A stretch of 60,443 nt of DNA, taken from assembly GCF_029688925.1 (NCBI RefSeq), contig NZ_JARUKY010000027.1, positions 1 to 60,443 on the forward strand. Reading direction: 5' to 3'. Of this stretch, positions 34,920-43,940 are shown in pieces; the first letter of the stretch is position 1; each line of letters opens with the position of its first letter. A program made the translations under genes and the position numbers. The notes under the pieces are model-generated. The model had not been told where the DNA came from and made no database searches. It saw only the letters and a list, made by a program, of their open reading frames with translations. The DNA is from Evansella sp. AB-P1. GTDB lineage: Bacteria > Bacillota > Bacilli > Bacillales > Salisediminibacteriaceae.

Positions 34920-36239
34920 ATGAAAAAAGTATTAAGAGAAATTGGGAAAATAGATAAGAAAAAATTCATACCTTCAGTACTATTATTTTTTATATTATTT
35001 TTAGGAGGAATCTTTGTACTCTCCTCTATCAATAATAGTGAAGCAATACTGAATGAACAAGCACAAAATGAAACAAACGAAGAAGAGCATAATGAAAATA
35101 ACAATGAAACAAATGATAACAATGAACCACTAACCATTGACGAAGAAGAATCAAGTGAAACACAAGAAACAGACCCGACAGAGGAAGAAGAAATTAAAGA
35201 TGATGAAGATCAATCTTCGGAAAAAAATGAAGCTGAGAATGCGAACGTAGATTTAAAGAAAGAAGAACCAGCTTCAGAACAACAACGTAATGAGCAGCAA
35301 GAACATACACAAGAAGACTCTAATTCTAATAAAGAACGTGAAAGTAAGACACCAACTCAAACTAAGGAAGATCCAAAAAAGAATGAAGAGGTAAAAAAAG
35401 AAGAATCAAAACCATCAGCATCAAATAGTCAAAAACAACAGGAAGAACCAAAAAAAGTAAGTAACAATCAAATCTCTCAGTTTGAACAACAAGTGATTGA
35501 ACTAACGAATGTGGAAAGAAGGAAGCACGGGTTATCTAACCTAAAAGGAGATACAGCTTTAGGAAATGTAGCACGTACAAAATCAACGGACATGTTAAAT
35601 AAACAATATTTTGCTCATAATAGTCCAACGTACGGAACTCCCTTTGAAATGATGGATTCCTTTAATATACACTATCGAGCTGCAGCAGAAAATATTGCCA
35701 TGGGACAACGTACACCAGAGCAAGTAGTAAATGCTTGGATGAATAGTGAAGGGCACCGGAAAAATATTTTAACAGCTGAATTTACCCATATTGGAGTAGG
35801 ATATGAAACTACTGGTCATTATTGGACACAAATGTTTATTACAAAAGTGGAAGAACCAAAATCCATGTCAGATAATGAATTAACAGCAATTGAAAATCGT
35901 GTCATTGAATTAACGAATGCAGAAAGAAGAAAAAATGGACTTTCTGAATTAAAAAGAGATAAGCAATTAAGTAAAGTAGCTAGAACACGAACAAATGATA
36001 TGCAAAAAAATGAGGATCTCTCATCTGGACCAATATTCGAAATGATCAATAATGCTGGAATCTCTTATTCATCCGCTGCAGTAAACCTAGGAAAAGGACC
36101 AGATTCTGCAAAAGGAGTAGTAGAGTTCTGGTTAAACAGTGATAATCAAAGGAAGAATATGCTTAATAAAGATGCTACCCATGTTGGAGTAGGCTACAAT
36201 CAATATGGTCATTATTGGACACTTGTTATAATCAGATAA
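34920..36239 (+). CDS. membrane-anchored tandem CAP-domain protein
   Basis: A 439-residue protein: a TM anchor (about 17-38), a long Glu/Asn/Gln/Lys linker (about 45-180), then two CAP (SCP/PR-1) domains. CAP 1 (about 188-308) has the conserved YFAHNSP, AAENIAMG and SEGHRKNIL. CAP 2 (about 318-439) repeats the fold (IELTNAERRKNGLSELK, HVGVGYNQYGHYWT) but has lost these residues: LSSGP, AAVNLG and SDNQRKNML. Domain 2 is thus a degenerate copy, perhaps binding only. Bacterial CAP proteins are often surface or spore associated with unclear activity. A perfect terminator follows. Confidence 0.88.
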   Translation: MKKVLREIGKIDKKKFIPSVLLFFILFLGGIFVLSSINNSEAILNEQAQNETNEEEHNENNNETNDNNEPLTIDEEESSETQETDPTEEEEIKDDEDQSSEKNEAENANVDLKKEEPASEQQRNEQQEHTQEDSNSNKERESKTPTQTKEDPKKNEEVKKEESKPSASNSQKQQEEPKKVSNNQISQFEQQVIELTNVERRKHGLSNLKGDTALGNVARTKSTDMLNKQYFAHNSPTYGTPFEMMDSFNIHYRAAAENIAMGQRTPEQVVNAWMNSEGHRKNILTAEFTHIGVGYETTGHYWTQMFITKVEEPKSMSDNELTAIENRVIELTNAERRKNGLSELKRDKQLSKVARTRTNDMQKNEDLSSGPIFEMINNAGISYSSAAVNLGKGPDSAKGVVEFWLNSDNQRKNMLNKDATHVGVGYNQYGHYWTLVIIR

Positions 36240-36243
36240 TCCT

Positions 36244-36287
36244 AAAAGGACTCAGAGATTTTATTAACTCTAAGTCCTTTTTTTACT
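36244..36287 (+). terminator. terminator after the CAP gene
   Basis: AAAAGGACT pairs with AGTCCTTTT; T7 follows. Confidence 0.8.
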
Positions 36288-36400
36288 TTATATCCATTTA
36301 ACAGTTAAACTATCTTTCTTGATGCAATTTTTTCCAATATGATAAACTAGAATATATTCCAATTTTCATAACATTTTAGGTTAAAAGGGGAGTTATTACT

Positions 36401-36955
36401 GTGAAGCCACTGTCTATTATTTCCATTATTCTTATTTCAGTCATATCTTTAGGTACTTTAATATATGCACTTGTAAATAATAATGAGACAGCTAGTAATA
36501 CAAACTACGAAATATCTGATGACGTTGAAAGAAATGATGACCTCGAAAATGATGAATTTATACAAGGTAATGGAGAAAATAATGATGCATTTGTAGATGA
36601 TGGTGGAAGTATGATAGAAGTTGCAGAAGTGTTTCCCATGATCATGTCTGAAGGTGCTGTTCAAAATGCAATACATCATATGTCTCATCAAAAGGTATTT
36701 GCTAAAGAAAAATGGGGACATATACAAATAACAGATGAAAGAATTAATCGTTTGCTAGAAGTTATAGATTATAACTCATACAGTCATGAGGAACTATACA
36801 GACAGATTTTAGAACGTTGGGCAATTGGAGATTTTTCTCAAGCAGTAGAAGATCATAATTCTATATGGAGATTACAAAATGGCACGATTGGAAAGGCCAC
36901 TAGGCTATTAACGGAAGAAGAGGAAAAAGAATATATCATGAAGCACTTTAACTAA
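36401..36955 (+). CDS. DUF6241 protein with N-terminal anchor
   Basis: A 184-residue protein with an N-terminal hydrophobic segment (about 5-25), an acidic Asn/Asp-rich spacer (about 32-70), and a C-terminal domain matching DUF6241: MSHQKVFAKEKWGHIQIT, HEELYRQILERWAIGDFSQA and DHNSIWRLQNGTIGKATRLL. This domain is found in Bacillales membrane proteins of unknown role. The GTG start follows AAAGGGGAG. It has terminators on both sides. Confidence 0.8.
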   Translation: MKPLSIISIILISVISLGTLIYALVNNNETASNTNYEISDDVERNDDLENDEFIQGNGENNDAFVDDGGSMIEVAEVFPMIMSEGAVQNAIHHMSHQKVFAKEKWGHIQITDERINRLLEVIDYNSYSHEELYRQILERWAIGDFSQAVEDHNSIWRLQNGTIGKATRLLTEEEEKEYIMKHFN

Positions 36956-36957
36956 TA

Positions 36958-36997
36958 AAAGCATGGGAACTAGAATTCATTCTCATGCTTGTTTTTT
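36958..36997 (+). terminator. terminator after the DUF6241 gene
   Basis: AAGCATG and CATGCTT with extra imperfect pairs inside, followed by GTTTTTT. Confidence 0.75.
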
Positions 36998-37081
36998 CGT
37001 TTTGGAGTAAGGAAATAACCTTTGTGAAATGAACTTTGTAATATAGTAATTATATGTCAAAATCGTGAAATTACAATGAGT

Positions 37082-37097
37082 TGTGATATAACTCACA
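37082..37097 (+). promoter_or_regulatory. Fnr/Crp-family binding site
   Basis: TGTGA-TATAAC-TCACA is a perfect match to the Fnr/Crp inverted repeat TGTGA-N6-TCACA. It lies about 160 bases before the DUF438-hemerythrin gene in the otherwise gene-free stretch 36998-37255, where an activator site would be expected. Confidence 0.7.
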
Positions 37098-37255
37098 TCA
37101 TACCCCTTTAAAGTTTTATAAGATGAGAATGAGAAACATTCTTAATTAAATTAGCTGCATGTATAACGTTTCTAATTTCTTTAAAAAGAATGATTAGAAT
37201 GAATAGATTGTAAGGTAATACGTGAACTTTTATGAAATCTTAAGGGGGAGATAAG

Positions 37256-38491
37256 ATGAGTGAAGTAATAAATAACCGAGAGAAAAATAAATTAGAAAGC
37301 ACAGAACGACAAAAGATGCTAAAGGAAATTATGAAGGAGTTACACGACGGAAAACCAGTAGAAGCTGTAAAAGCTAAATTTGAAGAGGCAATTGGTGGAA
37401 TAAGTGTTAGTGAAATTTCAAAGATGGAACAAGCACTTATGGAGGAAGAAGGTATCCCAGTTTCTGAGGTACAACGACTGTGCTCCGTTCATACAGAAGT
37501 ATTCAAAGGATCCATTGAAGATATTCATGGAACAGATGATAAGTTTAGAACGGAAGGTCATCCTGTCCATACGTTTATGTTAGAAAATAAAGAAATTGAT
37601 AGAATGGTTAACTTTACACTTGCCTTACATCTTGAACAATTTAAAAAAGAACAAACAGAAGAACAATTAATGAAGCTACAGGAAGATTTAACAAAGTTAT
37701 TAACGATTGATCTACACTACAGTCGAAAAGAAAATTTATTGTTCCCTTATTTAGAGAAATACGGTATTTTTGGGCCCACTCAAGTCATGTGGGGAGTGGA
37801 TGATCGTATTCGAGACGCCATAAAAAATACAGTTAAGATGTTGAAGGATGAGTCTTGGACAAAGGATGAGCTAATTTCGTCAATTCAATACATTATCGAC
37901 GAAGTGTCAGAAATGATTTTTAAGGAAGAAAATATTCTCCTTCCTATGTCTCTTGAACATTTAACAGAGGACGAATGGTTAAAAATTGAAAGGGAGGGGG
38001 ATGTAATTGGATACACATTTATTGATCCACCTGCTCCTTGGAAGCCAGAACGTGTCCCATTAAAGGGGGATGGTGCATTTCTAGCAGATGGAATCATTAA
38101 AATGGAAACAGGTCTTCTATCTGTTAAACAGATGGAACTAATGATGAGTCATCTGCCAATTGATATTACTTATATTGATGAAAACGATATCGTTCGATTC
38201 TTTTCACACGGAAAAGATCCAATTTTCCATCGTACAAAGTCAGTTATTGGTCGTTCCGTTCAAAATTGTCACCCGCCAAAAAGTGCCCATATAGTAGAGG
38301 ATTTACTTGATGATTTCAAGTCTGGTAGAAAAGATACAGAAGATTTTTGGATTCAATTCAAAGAAAAATATGTGTTCATCCGTTATTTCGCAGTTCGTGA
38401 TGAGTATGGGGCCTATAAAGGAACACTAGAAATGAAACAAGATATCAAACCGATACAAGAGATCACTGGGGAAAAACGTTTAATGTCATAA
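37256..38491 (+). CDS. DUF438 / hemerythrin HHE / PAS protein
   Basis: A 411-residue cytoplasmic protein. DUF438 occupies about residues 20-85 (MLKEIMKELHDGKPVEAVKA), a hemerythrin-like HHE region about 92-245 (EGHPVHTFMLENKEID, LHYSRKENLLFPYLE, EEVNMI-like MIFKEENILLPM) with the His/Glu di-iron ligands, and a PAS-like domain about 280-400 (LPIDITYIDENDIVRFFSHG, NCHPPKSAH). Such proteins are linked to oxygen, NO or iron sensing and repair of di-iron centres under low oxygen. The upstream Fnr site fits anaerobic induction. GGGGGAG precedes the ATG. Its terminator is at 38502-38533. Confidence 0.88.
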   Translation: MSEVINNREKNKLESTERQKMLKEIMKELHDGKPVEAVKAKFEEAIGGISVSEISKMEQALMEEEGIPVSEVQRLCSVHTEVFKGSIEDIHGTDDKFRTEGHPVHTFMLENKEIDRMVNFTLALHLEQFKKEQTEEQLMKLQEDLTKLLTIDLHYSRKENLLFPYLEKYGIFGPTQVMWGVDDRIRDAIKNTVKMLKDESWTKDELISSIQYIIDEVSEMIFKEENILLPMSLEHLTEDEWLKIEREGDVIGYTFIDPPAPWKPERVPLKGDGAFLADGIIKMETGLLSVKQMELMMSHLPIDITYIDENDIVRFFSHGKDPIFHRTKSVIGRSVQNCHPPKSAHIVEDLLDDFKSGRKDTEDFWIQFKEKYVFIRYFAVRDEYGAYKGTLEMKQDIKPIQEITGEKRLMS

Positions 38492-38501
38492 GAACAATGA
38501 A

Positions 38502-38533
38502 GCATGAGATCATTTAGATCTCATGTTTTTTTT
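38502..38533 (+). terminator. terminator after the DUF438 gene
   Basis: CATGAGATC and GATCTCATG with a 5-nt loop, then T8. Confidence 0.85.
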
Positions 38534-38601
38534 ATCGAGTTCATTGTTTTAAATTAAATAATTTAAAAACAATGAAATATAAAAAAACTAGAAGAAAGAT
38601 G

Positions 38602-38630
38602 TTGTTATGAAGTGGCGTTTACTGTATTAT
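38602..38630 (+). promoter_or_regulatory. sigma-A promoter of the COG0523 GTPase gene
   Basis: TTGTTA (38602-38607), exactly 17 bases, TATTAT (38625-38630). The predicted start of transcription near 38637 lies inside the Zur box. Confidence 0.65.
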
Positions 38631-38632
38631 AT

Positions 38633-38653
38633 AAAACGTAACAATTACGATTT
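38633..38653 (+). promoter_or_regulatory. Zur box
   Basis: The sequence AAAACGTAACAATTACGATT plus one T closely matches the Bacillus Zur consensus (AAATCGTAATNATTACGATT plus T). It overlaps the predicted transcription start, so zinc-bound Zur would block transcription. Confidence 0.75.
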
Positions 38654-38696
38654 GAGTCCAATAGTTGAAAATCATGCATATAAAGAGGTGTTGTTT

Positions 38697-39878
38697 ATGA
38701 ATAAGAAAGTTCCTGTTACAGTGTTAAGTGGATATTTAGGATCAGGAAAAACCACATTGTTGAATCATATATTAACGAACCGTGAAAATAAGAGAGTTGC
38801 AGTAATTGTTAATGACATGAGTGAAGTTAACATTGATGCAGCAATGGTAAAGCAAGGTGGATTTTCACGGACAGATGAAAAATTAGTAGAATTACAAAAT
38901 GGCTGTATTTGTTGCACATTACGAGAGGATTTAGTGATTGAGGTTGAAAAATTAGTCCATTCGGGGGATATTGACTACATTGTCATTGAATCCTCTGGTA
39001 TTTCAGAACCTATTCCTGTGGCACAGTCTTTTACATATGTTGATGAAGGCCTTGGAATTAACTTAGGGGAAATATGTAAGCTCGATACGATGGTTACAGT
39101 TGTGGATGCTAACCGTTTTTGGGAGGATTATGCATCTGGTGAAAGCTTATTAGATAGGCAACAGGGAAATGATGAACATGACATCCGTGAAGTAGTAGAT
39201 TTACTTATAGATCAGATTGAGTTTGCCAATGTAATTATATTAAATAAAATTGACTTAGTAGAAGAAGAGGATGCAAAAGAGCTAAAAAGTATGCTAATGA
39301 AGTTAAATCCAGAAGCTAAGGTAATAGAGACTATCCAGTCCAATGTTTCCTTAAGAGAAATCATGGATACAAATTCTTTTGACTTCGAAAAAGCAAGTCA
39401 AGGTGCAGGTTGGATAAAGGAGCTTAATGAAGAACACATTCCAGAAACGGAGGAATACGGAATTAGCTCCTTTGTCTACAGAAGAAGACGTCCATTTCAT
39501 CCTGAGAGATGGATGAAGTGGTTAGAAAATTGGCCAGTAGATATTGTGAGGGCAAAAGGGTTCTTTTGGTTAGCTACACGAAACAATATGTCAGGATTAC
39601 TATCTCAAGCAGGTTCCTCCTTAACGATTCAAGCTGCTGGAGAGTGGGTTGCAGCATACTCTGATGTAGAAAAGGAACAAACATTAAAGGAAGAACCGGA
39701 GCTACTTGAAAGATGGGATCCCCGTTTCGGAGATAGAATGACTGAGCTTGTTTTTATTGGGATTGATATGAATCAAGAAGAAGTAGAAGAAAGATTAGAT
39801 AGCTGTTTGTTAACAGATACAGAAATGGAGATGGAGTGGAAACAATTGATCGATCCATTACCAGCCTTTAATGAATGA
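38697..39878 (+). CDS. COG0523 (CobW/G3E) GTPase, YciC/ZagA-like zinc metallochaperone
   Basis: A 393-residue P-loop GTPase. Walker A is [14 protein letters not shown], the metal-binding [10 protein letters not shown] has Cys 70, 72 and 73, the switch region is ESSGISEP, and the base-recognition motif is ILNKIDLV; the C-terminal CobW_C domain has [16 protein letters not shown]. Members of the YciC/ZagA type deliver zinc to client enzymes such as FolE during zinc limitation, and the Zur box directly upstream supports this assignment over a cobalamin or nitrile hydratase role. The frame is open to 38607, but that region is promoter and Zur box; AAAGAGGTG fits ATG 38697. Confidence 0.9.
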   Translation: MNKKVPVTVLSGYLGSGKTTLLNHILTNRENKRVAVIVNDMSEVNIDAAMVKQGGFSRTDEKLVELQNGCICCTLREDLVIEVEKLVHSGDIDYIVIESSGISEPIPVAQSFTYVDEGLGINLGEICKLDTMVTVVDANRFWEDYASGESLLDRQQGNDEHDIREVVDLLIDQIEFANVIILNKIDLVEEEDAKELKSMLMKLNPEAKVIETIQSNVSLREIMDTNSFDFEKASQGAGWIKELNEEHIPETEEYGISSFVYRRRRPFHPERWMKWLENWPVDIVRAKGFFWLATRNNMSGLLSQAGSSLTIQAAGEWVAAYSDVEKEQTLKEEPELLERWDPRFGDRMTELVFIGIDMNQEEVEERLDSCLLTDTEMEMEWKQLIDPLPAFNE

Positions 39879-39988
39879 AGCATAGAAGAAATGGCTTCTA
39901 GTCTTGATTAAGTATTTTTTTAGAAACGAACAACCTAAATCTACCGTTAAATAAAGTGAATATACAGAAAAGTGTATAAATTCTCTTG

Positions 39989-40026
39989 AAATGGTAATTG
40001 CTTATAAAAAGCGATTACCATTTTTT
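39989..40026 (+). terminator. terminator after the COG0523 gene
   Basis: AAATGGTAATTGCTT pairs with AAGCGATTACCATTT; T6 follows. Confidence 0.85.
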
Positions 40027-40062
40027 ATGTTACTGAATTCATAGAAAGGAGTTCAGCTGAGA

Positions 40063-40833
40063 ATGAAAAAATTTATGTTTATCACTATATATATAATTTT
40101 TCTAGTGATTTCTGTATTTTTCATAAATGAGAATTTAAAAGTAAATAACGAGTTAGCTTTACTAGAAGCAGAGAACAAATTGATTCAAGGTGAAAAGGAA
40201 GCCCTACAATTTCATATAGAAAATGTAGTGGCGAAAAGGCAGCGTGAAAAAGAGAAGTTTGAAGAAGCGTTGGAGCTTGAAAGAATAAAGACTTACATTA
40301 AAAATAAACCAGATGAAGAGTATGTAGCCGGATATTTACTATGGGAAGAAGCTAATATACTAGGAGAATTTTTCTATGACGATAGTGAAGGTAAATTCAA
40401 GAGGGACTGGGGAAAATTCTTGGCATTAGAAGCAATTGAAAAAGATATAGATCCTCTTATCGTTTACGAATTAATCAGGGTCGAAACAGGAGGAACCTTT
40501 AATCCAAATACAATAGGTCCACAAACACAGTTTGGACGAGCCTATGGATTAGCTCAATTTATGAAAAATACAGGACCGTGGGTTGCTGAAATGGCCGATT
40601 TGCCGTACTACGATTCATTATTATTTGATCCATTGTATTCGATACAGCTAGCTGTAACTTATTTAGATTTCTTATACAAGCAATATGATAACTGGGATTA
40701 CGCATTGACTGCTTATCATAGAGGAATATATGGTTTAAAAAACTATATTGAACAAAATGGTCATGGGAAAAGCTGGTATGCAGTGGAGATTCAAGAAGCT
40801 GCAGAAAATCAAGAATTACTAGCTACTAATTGA
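40063..40833 (+). CDS. membrane-anchored lytic transglycosylase (SLT domain)
   Basis: A 256-residue protein: N-terminal signal anchor (about 3-22), a short coiled coil (about 30-85), then an SLT lysozyme-like domain. The catalytic Glu is in YELIRVETGG; following motifs AYGLAQFMKNTGPWVAE, YSIQLAVTYLDFL and WDYALTAYHRG match the family. It cleaves the MurNAc-GlcNAc bond outside the membrane. The ATG follows GAAAGGAG. It has its own terminator. Confidence 0.87.
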   Translation: MKKFMFITIYIIFLVISVFFINENLKVNNELALLEAENKLIQGEKEALQFHIENVVAKRQREKEKFEEALELERIKTYIKNKPDEEYVAGYLLWEEANILGEFFYDDSEGKFKRDWGKFLALEAIEKDIDPLIVYELIRVETGGTFNPNTIGPQTQFGRAYGLAQFMKNTGPWVAEMADLPYYDSLLFDPLYSIQLAVTYLDFLYKQYDNWDYALTAYHRGIYGLKNYIEQNGHGKSWYAVEIQEAAENQELLATN

Positions 40834-40834
40834 A

Positions 40835-40868
40835 GGGAGTAGATAACATGTAACTACTCTCTTCTTTT
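40835..40868 (+). terminator. terminator after the transglycosylase
   Basis: GGGAGTAG pairs with CTACTCTC around a 10-nt loop; a CTTCTTTTT tail follows. Confidence 0.7.
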
Positions 40869-41049
40869 TGATATATTCATACTTCTCTTTTGCACTCTAA
40901 CCCCTATAGAAACTATAAATATTATAGTAAGTATCATAATTTTTATTATATGAAAATTATTTCAGTAATTGTTTTGTGGAAGAAGTAAGCGTATACTTAG
41001 TGGGACTTCGTCATTATATACGTGTTCGAAATAAAAGGATGGTGCTAAT

Positions 41050-41895
41050 ATGAAAAAAGTTGTTGTAACAGGTGGGAGTGGCCGTCTAGGTCCTTCGGTA
41101 ATAAAAGAATTTTTAGACCATGGTTATGATGTAATTAACGCAGACAATAAATATCCAAAAGAAGCACTTTGTAAAACAATTATTACAGATTTAACAAATT
41201 TAGGTGAAGTATACGGAGTGCTAGCTGGTGCAGATGCAGTGATTCATTTGGCAGCAATCCCAGTGGCTAATTCTCACCCTAACGAAGTAACCTTTAGAAA
41301 TAATGTAATGTCTACATATAATATTTTGGAAGCGGCAGGTAATCTAGGAATTAAAAAAGCAGTCATTTCTTCTAGTGAAGCGTCATATGGAATATGTAAT
41401 ACAAAACATAATTTAACACCACAATATGTTCCAATGGATGAAGAACATCCACAATTGCCTGAGGATAGCTATGGCTTATCAAAAATAGCAAATGAAGAAA
41501 CGGCAAATATGATTCATCGTAGAACGGGGATGCAAGTCGTATCCATGCGATTAGGGAATGTGATTTCACCAGAAATGTATGACAAGTTTCCATCATTTAT
41601 TAAAAAGCCAGAATTACGAAAAAAATTATTGTGGAGTTATATTGATGCAAGAGATGCAGCAACTGCTTATCGATTAGCGATTGAAACGGACGGCCTTGGT
41701 TCAGTAGTTCTCAACATTGCAGCAGATGAAACAAGTATGGATATAGAAAGTAAACAATTAATGGAGACTTCTTTTCCATCGGTAAAAGATTTCCGTGAAG
41801 ATTTATCTGGGTTTGACACTTTATTAAGCAATAAAAAAGCAAAAGAACTTCTAAATTGGCAGCCAATTCATCGTTGGAGAGATTATGTAAAATAA
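41050..41895 (+). CDS. NAD(P)-dependent sugar epimerase/dehydratase (extended SDR)
   Basis: A 281-residue Rossmann-fold protein with GGSGRLGPS as the dinucleotide-binding Gly motif, Asp/Asn at the end of beta 2 (INADN), AVIHLAAIP, the catalytic Ser in SSSEASYG and YGLSK as the Tyr-x3-Lys pair. The likely substrate is a nucleotide sugar or sugar acid; it cannot be specified. AAAGGATGGTG precedes the ATG. An MFS transporter follows after a terminator, so a shared pathway is possible but not shown. Confidence 0.87.
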   Translation: MKKVVVTGGSGRLGPSVIKEFLDHGYDVINADNKYPKEALCKTIITDLTNLGEVYGVLAGADAVIHLAAIPVANSHPNEVTFRNNVMSTYNILEAAGNLGIKKAVISSSEASYGICNTKHNLTPQYVPMDEEHPQLPEDSYGLSKIANEETANMIHRRTGMQVVSMRLGNVISPEMYDKFPSFIKKPELRKKLLWSYIDARDAATAYRLAIETDGLGSVVLNIAADETSMDIESKQLMETSFPSVKDFREDLSGFDTLLSNKKAKELLNWQPIHRWRDYVK

Positions 41896-41931
41896 TTCTC
41901 GTTAGTTTTGTGTGGTTACTATGGCAATATT

Positions 41932-41962
41932 CGTCAGCCTTTAGAAGGGTTGGCGGATTTTT
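41932..41962 (+). terminator. terminator after the epimerase
   Basis: CGTCAGCC pairs with GGTTGGCG (G-U pairs) followed by ATTTTTG. Confidence 0.65.
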
Positions 41963-42044
41963 GCTATTATTGAAGTAATATAAAGAAACTTTTGCAAATT
42001 AAACTTTAAAGCCACAATAAACTATATAGAAGGGTGATGGTATA

Positions 42045-43328
42045 TTGAATAGAAATAATACTGCTTTAAAAGAAAACCAAGCTATATCAATGAATAACAA
42101 ACAAAGAAATCCATATAAAGATGGACCCTTTTGGGGCATATGTATTGGACATGCTTTTACACACTGGTACCCAGCATCTATGTATATATTGCTACCTTAC
42201 ATTGTTCTTGCCTATGATTTTTCATTAACGCAAGCAGGAATGCTTTTTACAATTAAATCTATTGTTACTGCATGCTTAACAATGCTTATTGGTGCAATTA
42301 CCGATATGTCGACTAAAAAGCATTTATTTTTAGCAACCTCCCTTGTTTTAGTAGGTTTGCCGTTTCTTTTTATTGGGTTTGTTCAGTCTTATTGGATTAT
42401 TGCTTTATTATTCGTCATCATGGGTGTTGGTAATCAATTTTGGCACCCGGCTGCATACACAACACTTTCTTCTAGGTATCCTGACCAACGTGGCTTAACA
42501 TTTGGTTACCATGCAATGGCCTCTAATCTGGGAGATATGGTTGCACCAATCGTGGTAGGGGCATTGATTGTTATTTACACGTGGCAAGAAATCATTGTTT
42601 GGAATTTCGCACCAGGTGCCATATTTGCTGTATTTATATTAATCTCGTTACGTAAAATGACGGTTGTGGTAGAAGACAATGAAACTAGTGGAGTGAAAGA
42701 TGAAAAAAATTCTAAGCTATCAAGCTATATTGAAGGATTAAAAGATTTATTTAAAAATAAATCTGTTCTGCTAATAGCTTTACTTAGTGGAATTCGTTCT
42801 ATGGCACAAAGTGGAATTATGATTTTATTACCTTTATACTTAGCCCTAGAAATAGGGATAAATGCTTTATGGGTAGGAATTACCCTAGGTATATTACAAG
42901 GGGGCGGATTAATCGCTGCACCGATTGTTGGAAGGATGTCAGATATATCGGGACCACGAAAAATTTTAACGTCTTCTATGATATTAACCTCCGTTATGAT
43001 TGTCATCGTATCTCTTATTCAAGTCGATTGGTTGCTTATTGGGACTATTGCATTACTAGGTTTTTTCTTGTTTGCAATGAGACCAGTCCTACAAGCTTGG
43101 GCAATGGAAAGTACACAGACGAAAATGGCTGGAACGACAACAAGTTTATTATTCACAATTCAATCAATTATGGGAGCTAGCTCACCGATTATTGGTTCCT
43201 TTTTAGCAGAAGCATACGGCTTTTCCTATGCATTTTATTTTCTAGCCATTGTGATCCTTGCTGGAAATATCGTTGTATATTTTATTCCGAAAACAGATAA
43301 GGAGCTTGCTCGATTAGGTAAAGCATAG
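42045..43328 (+). CDS. MFS transporter
   Basis: A 427-residue, 12-helix major facilitator with a polar N-terminus of about 25 residues. The loop 2-3 motif appears as GAITDMSTKKHLF and its symmetry mate as GRMSDISGPRKIL. The start of helix 1 (WGICIGHAFTHWYPASMYIL) has His and Trp residues typical of the fosmidomycin/nitrate-type branch. The substrate is unknown. The TTG start follows AGAAGGGTGATGG. Confidence 0.82.
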   Translation: MNRNNTALKENQAISMNNKQRNPYKDGPFWGICIGHAFTHWYPASMYILLPYIVLAYDFSLTQAGMLFTIKSIVTACLTMLIGAITDMSTKKHLFLATSLVLVGLPFLFIGFVQSYWIIALLFVIMGVGNQFWHPAAYTTLSSRYPDQRGLTFGYHAMASNLGDMVAPIVVGALIVIYTWQEIIVWNFAPGAIFAVFILISLRKMTVVVEDNETSGVKDEKNSKLSSYIEGLKDLFKNKSVLLIALLSGIRSMAQSGIMILLPLYLALEIGINALWVGITLGILQGGGLIAAPIVGRMSDISGPRKILTSSMILTSVMIVIVSLIQVDWLLIGTIALLGFFLFAMRPVLQAWAMESTQTKMAGTTTSLLFTIQSIMGASSPIIGSFLAEAYGFSYAFYFLAIVILAGNIVVYFIPKTDKELARLGKA

Positions 43329-43390
43329 AATGTAATTGCTCCTTTCATAAAAATAATTGTATTCAATGAATGGTGTCATTCAAGCAAAAG

Positions 43391-43425
43391 AGTGGAAAGG
43401 ATCCTTTTATCCTTTCCACTTTTTG
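43391..43425. terminator. strong bidirectional terminator after the MFS gene
   Basis: AGTGGAAAGGAT and ATCCTTTCCACT form a perfect 12-bp stem, with T5 on the plus strand. It also lies at the end of the minus-strand pseudogene. Confidence 0.85.
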
Positions 43426-43429
43426 AGTC

Positions 43430-43903
43430 TTATTCTAGTTTATTTAAAAAAGGGAGCCTAATACTAATCTTATATTTTATTAGAATAAGGATGGTTATAA
43501 GCATAGGTAGTAAGGCAGTAAATAGCACTGTAATAATACGTAACCATGGATTTTGGAAAATCTCTTCGAAACTTAATGAAAATAATTGGATATATGCTAA
43601 TGAAAATACTAATTCATATATAGCTAAAAATGCGAATACTATTAATGCCATAAGTAATGCACTTAAAAATTTGTATTTGAAAATGATAATAATAAAAAAT
43701 GCAAAAGCTAAGGTGTTAAAAATAGGCTTTAATGAGCTCTGAAAATAAATAGTTAATTAGAATGCTATTAATCCATACAACATGGAAAATAAAAGGTGAG
43801 GCTTGAGTTTGTCCTTAACAGTAATACCTACTAAGAGAAAGCTTAGAGTAATCATTAGAAAAGCTTCTGGAAAAGATAATAAAAAATAACTATACCATGC
43901 CAT
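43430..43903 (-). pseudogene. membrane protein interrupted by one in-frame stop
   Basis: GGAGG precedes an ATG at 43903. The frame encodes MAWYSYFLLSFPEAFLMITL and continues to codon 48, where a TAA (43757-43759) interrupts it. The same frame then runs on without a shift to a stop at 43430 (157 residues in all, four to five TM helices, ending RLPFLNKLE). It resembles small membrane proteins encoded beside GHKL-type sensor kinases in Bacilli. The single nonsense codon and the broken kinase next to it point to a decayed locus. Confidence 0.7.
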
Positions 43904-43940
43904 ATAAAAAATCCTCCATATTACAACTCTGTTTATCCTC

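Noticed and set aside
43392-43742. 116-codon plus-strand frame
   Set aside because: Its start lies in the terminator of the MFS gene and it is antisense to the membrane pseudogene, which has a proper ribosome binding site and hydrophobic pattern.
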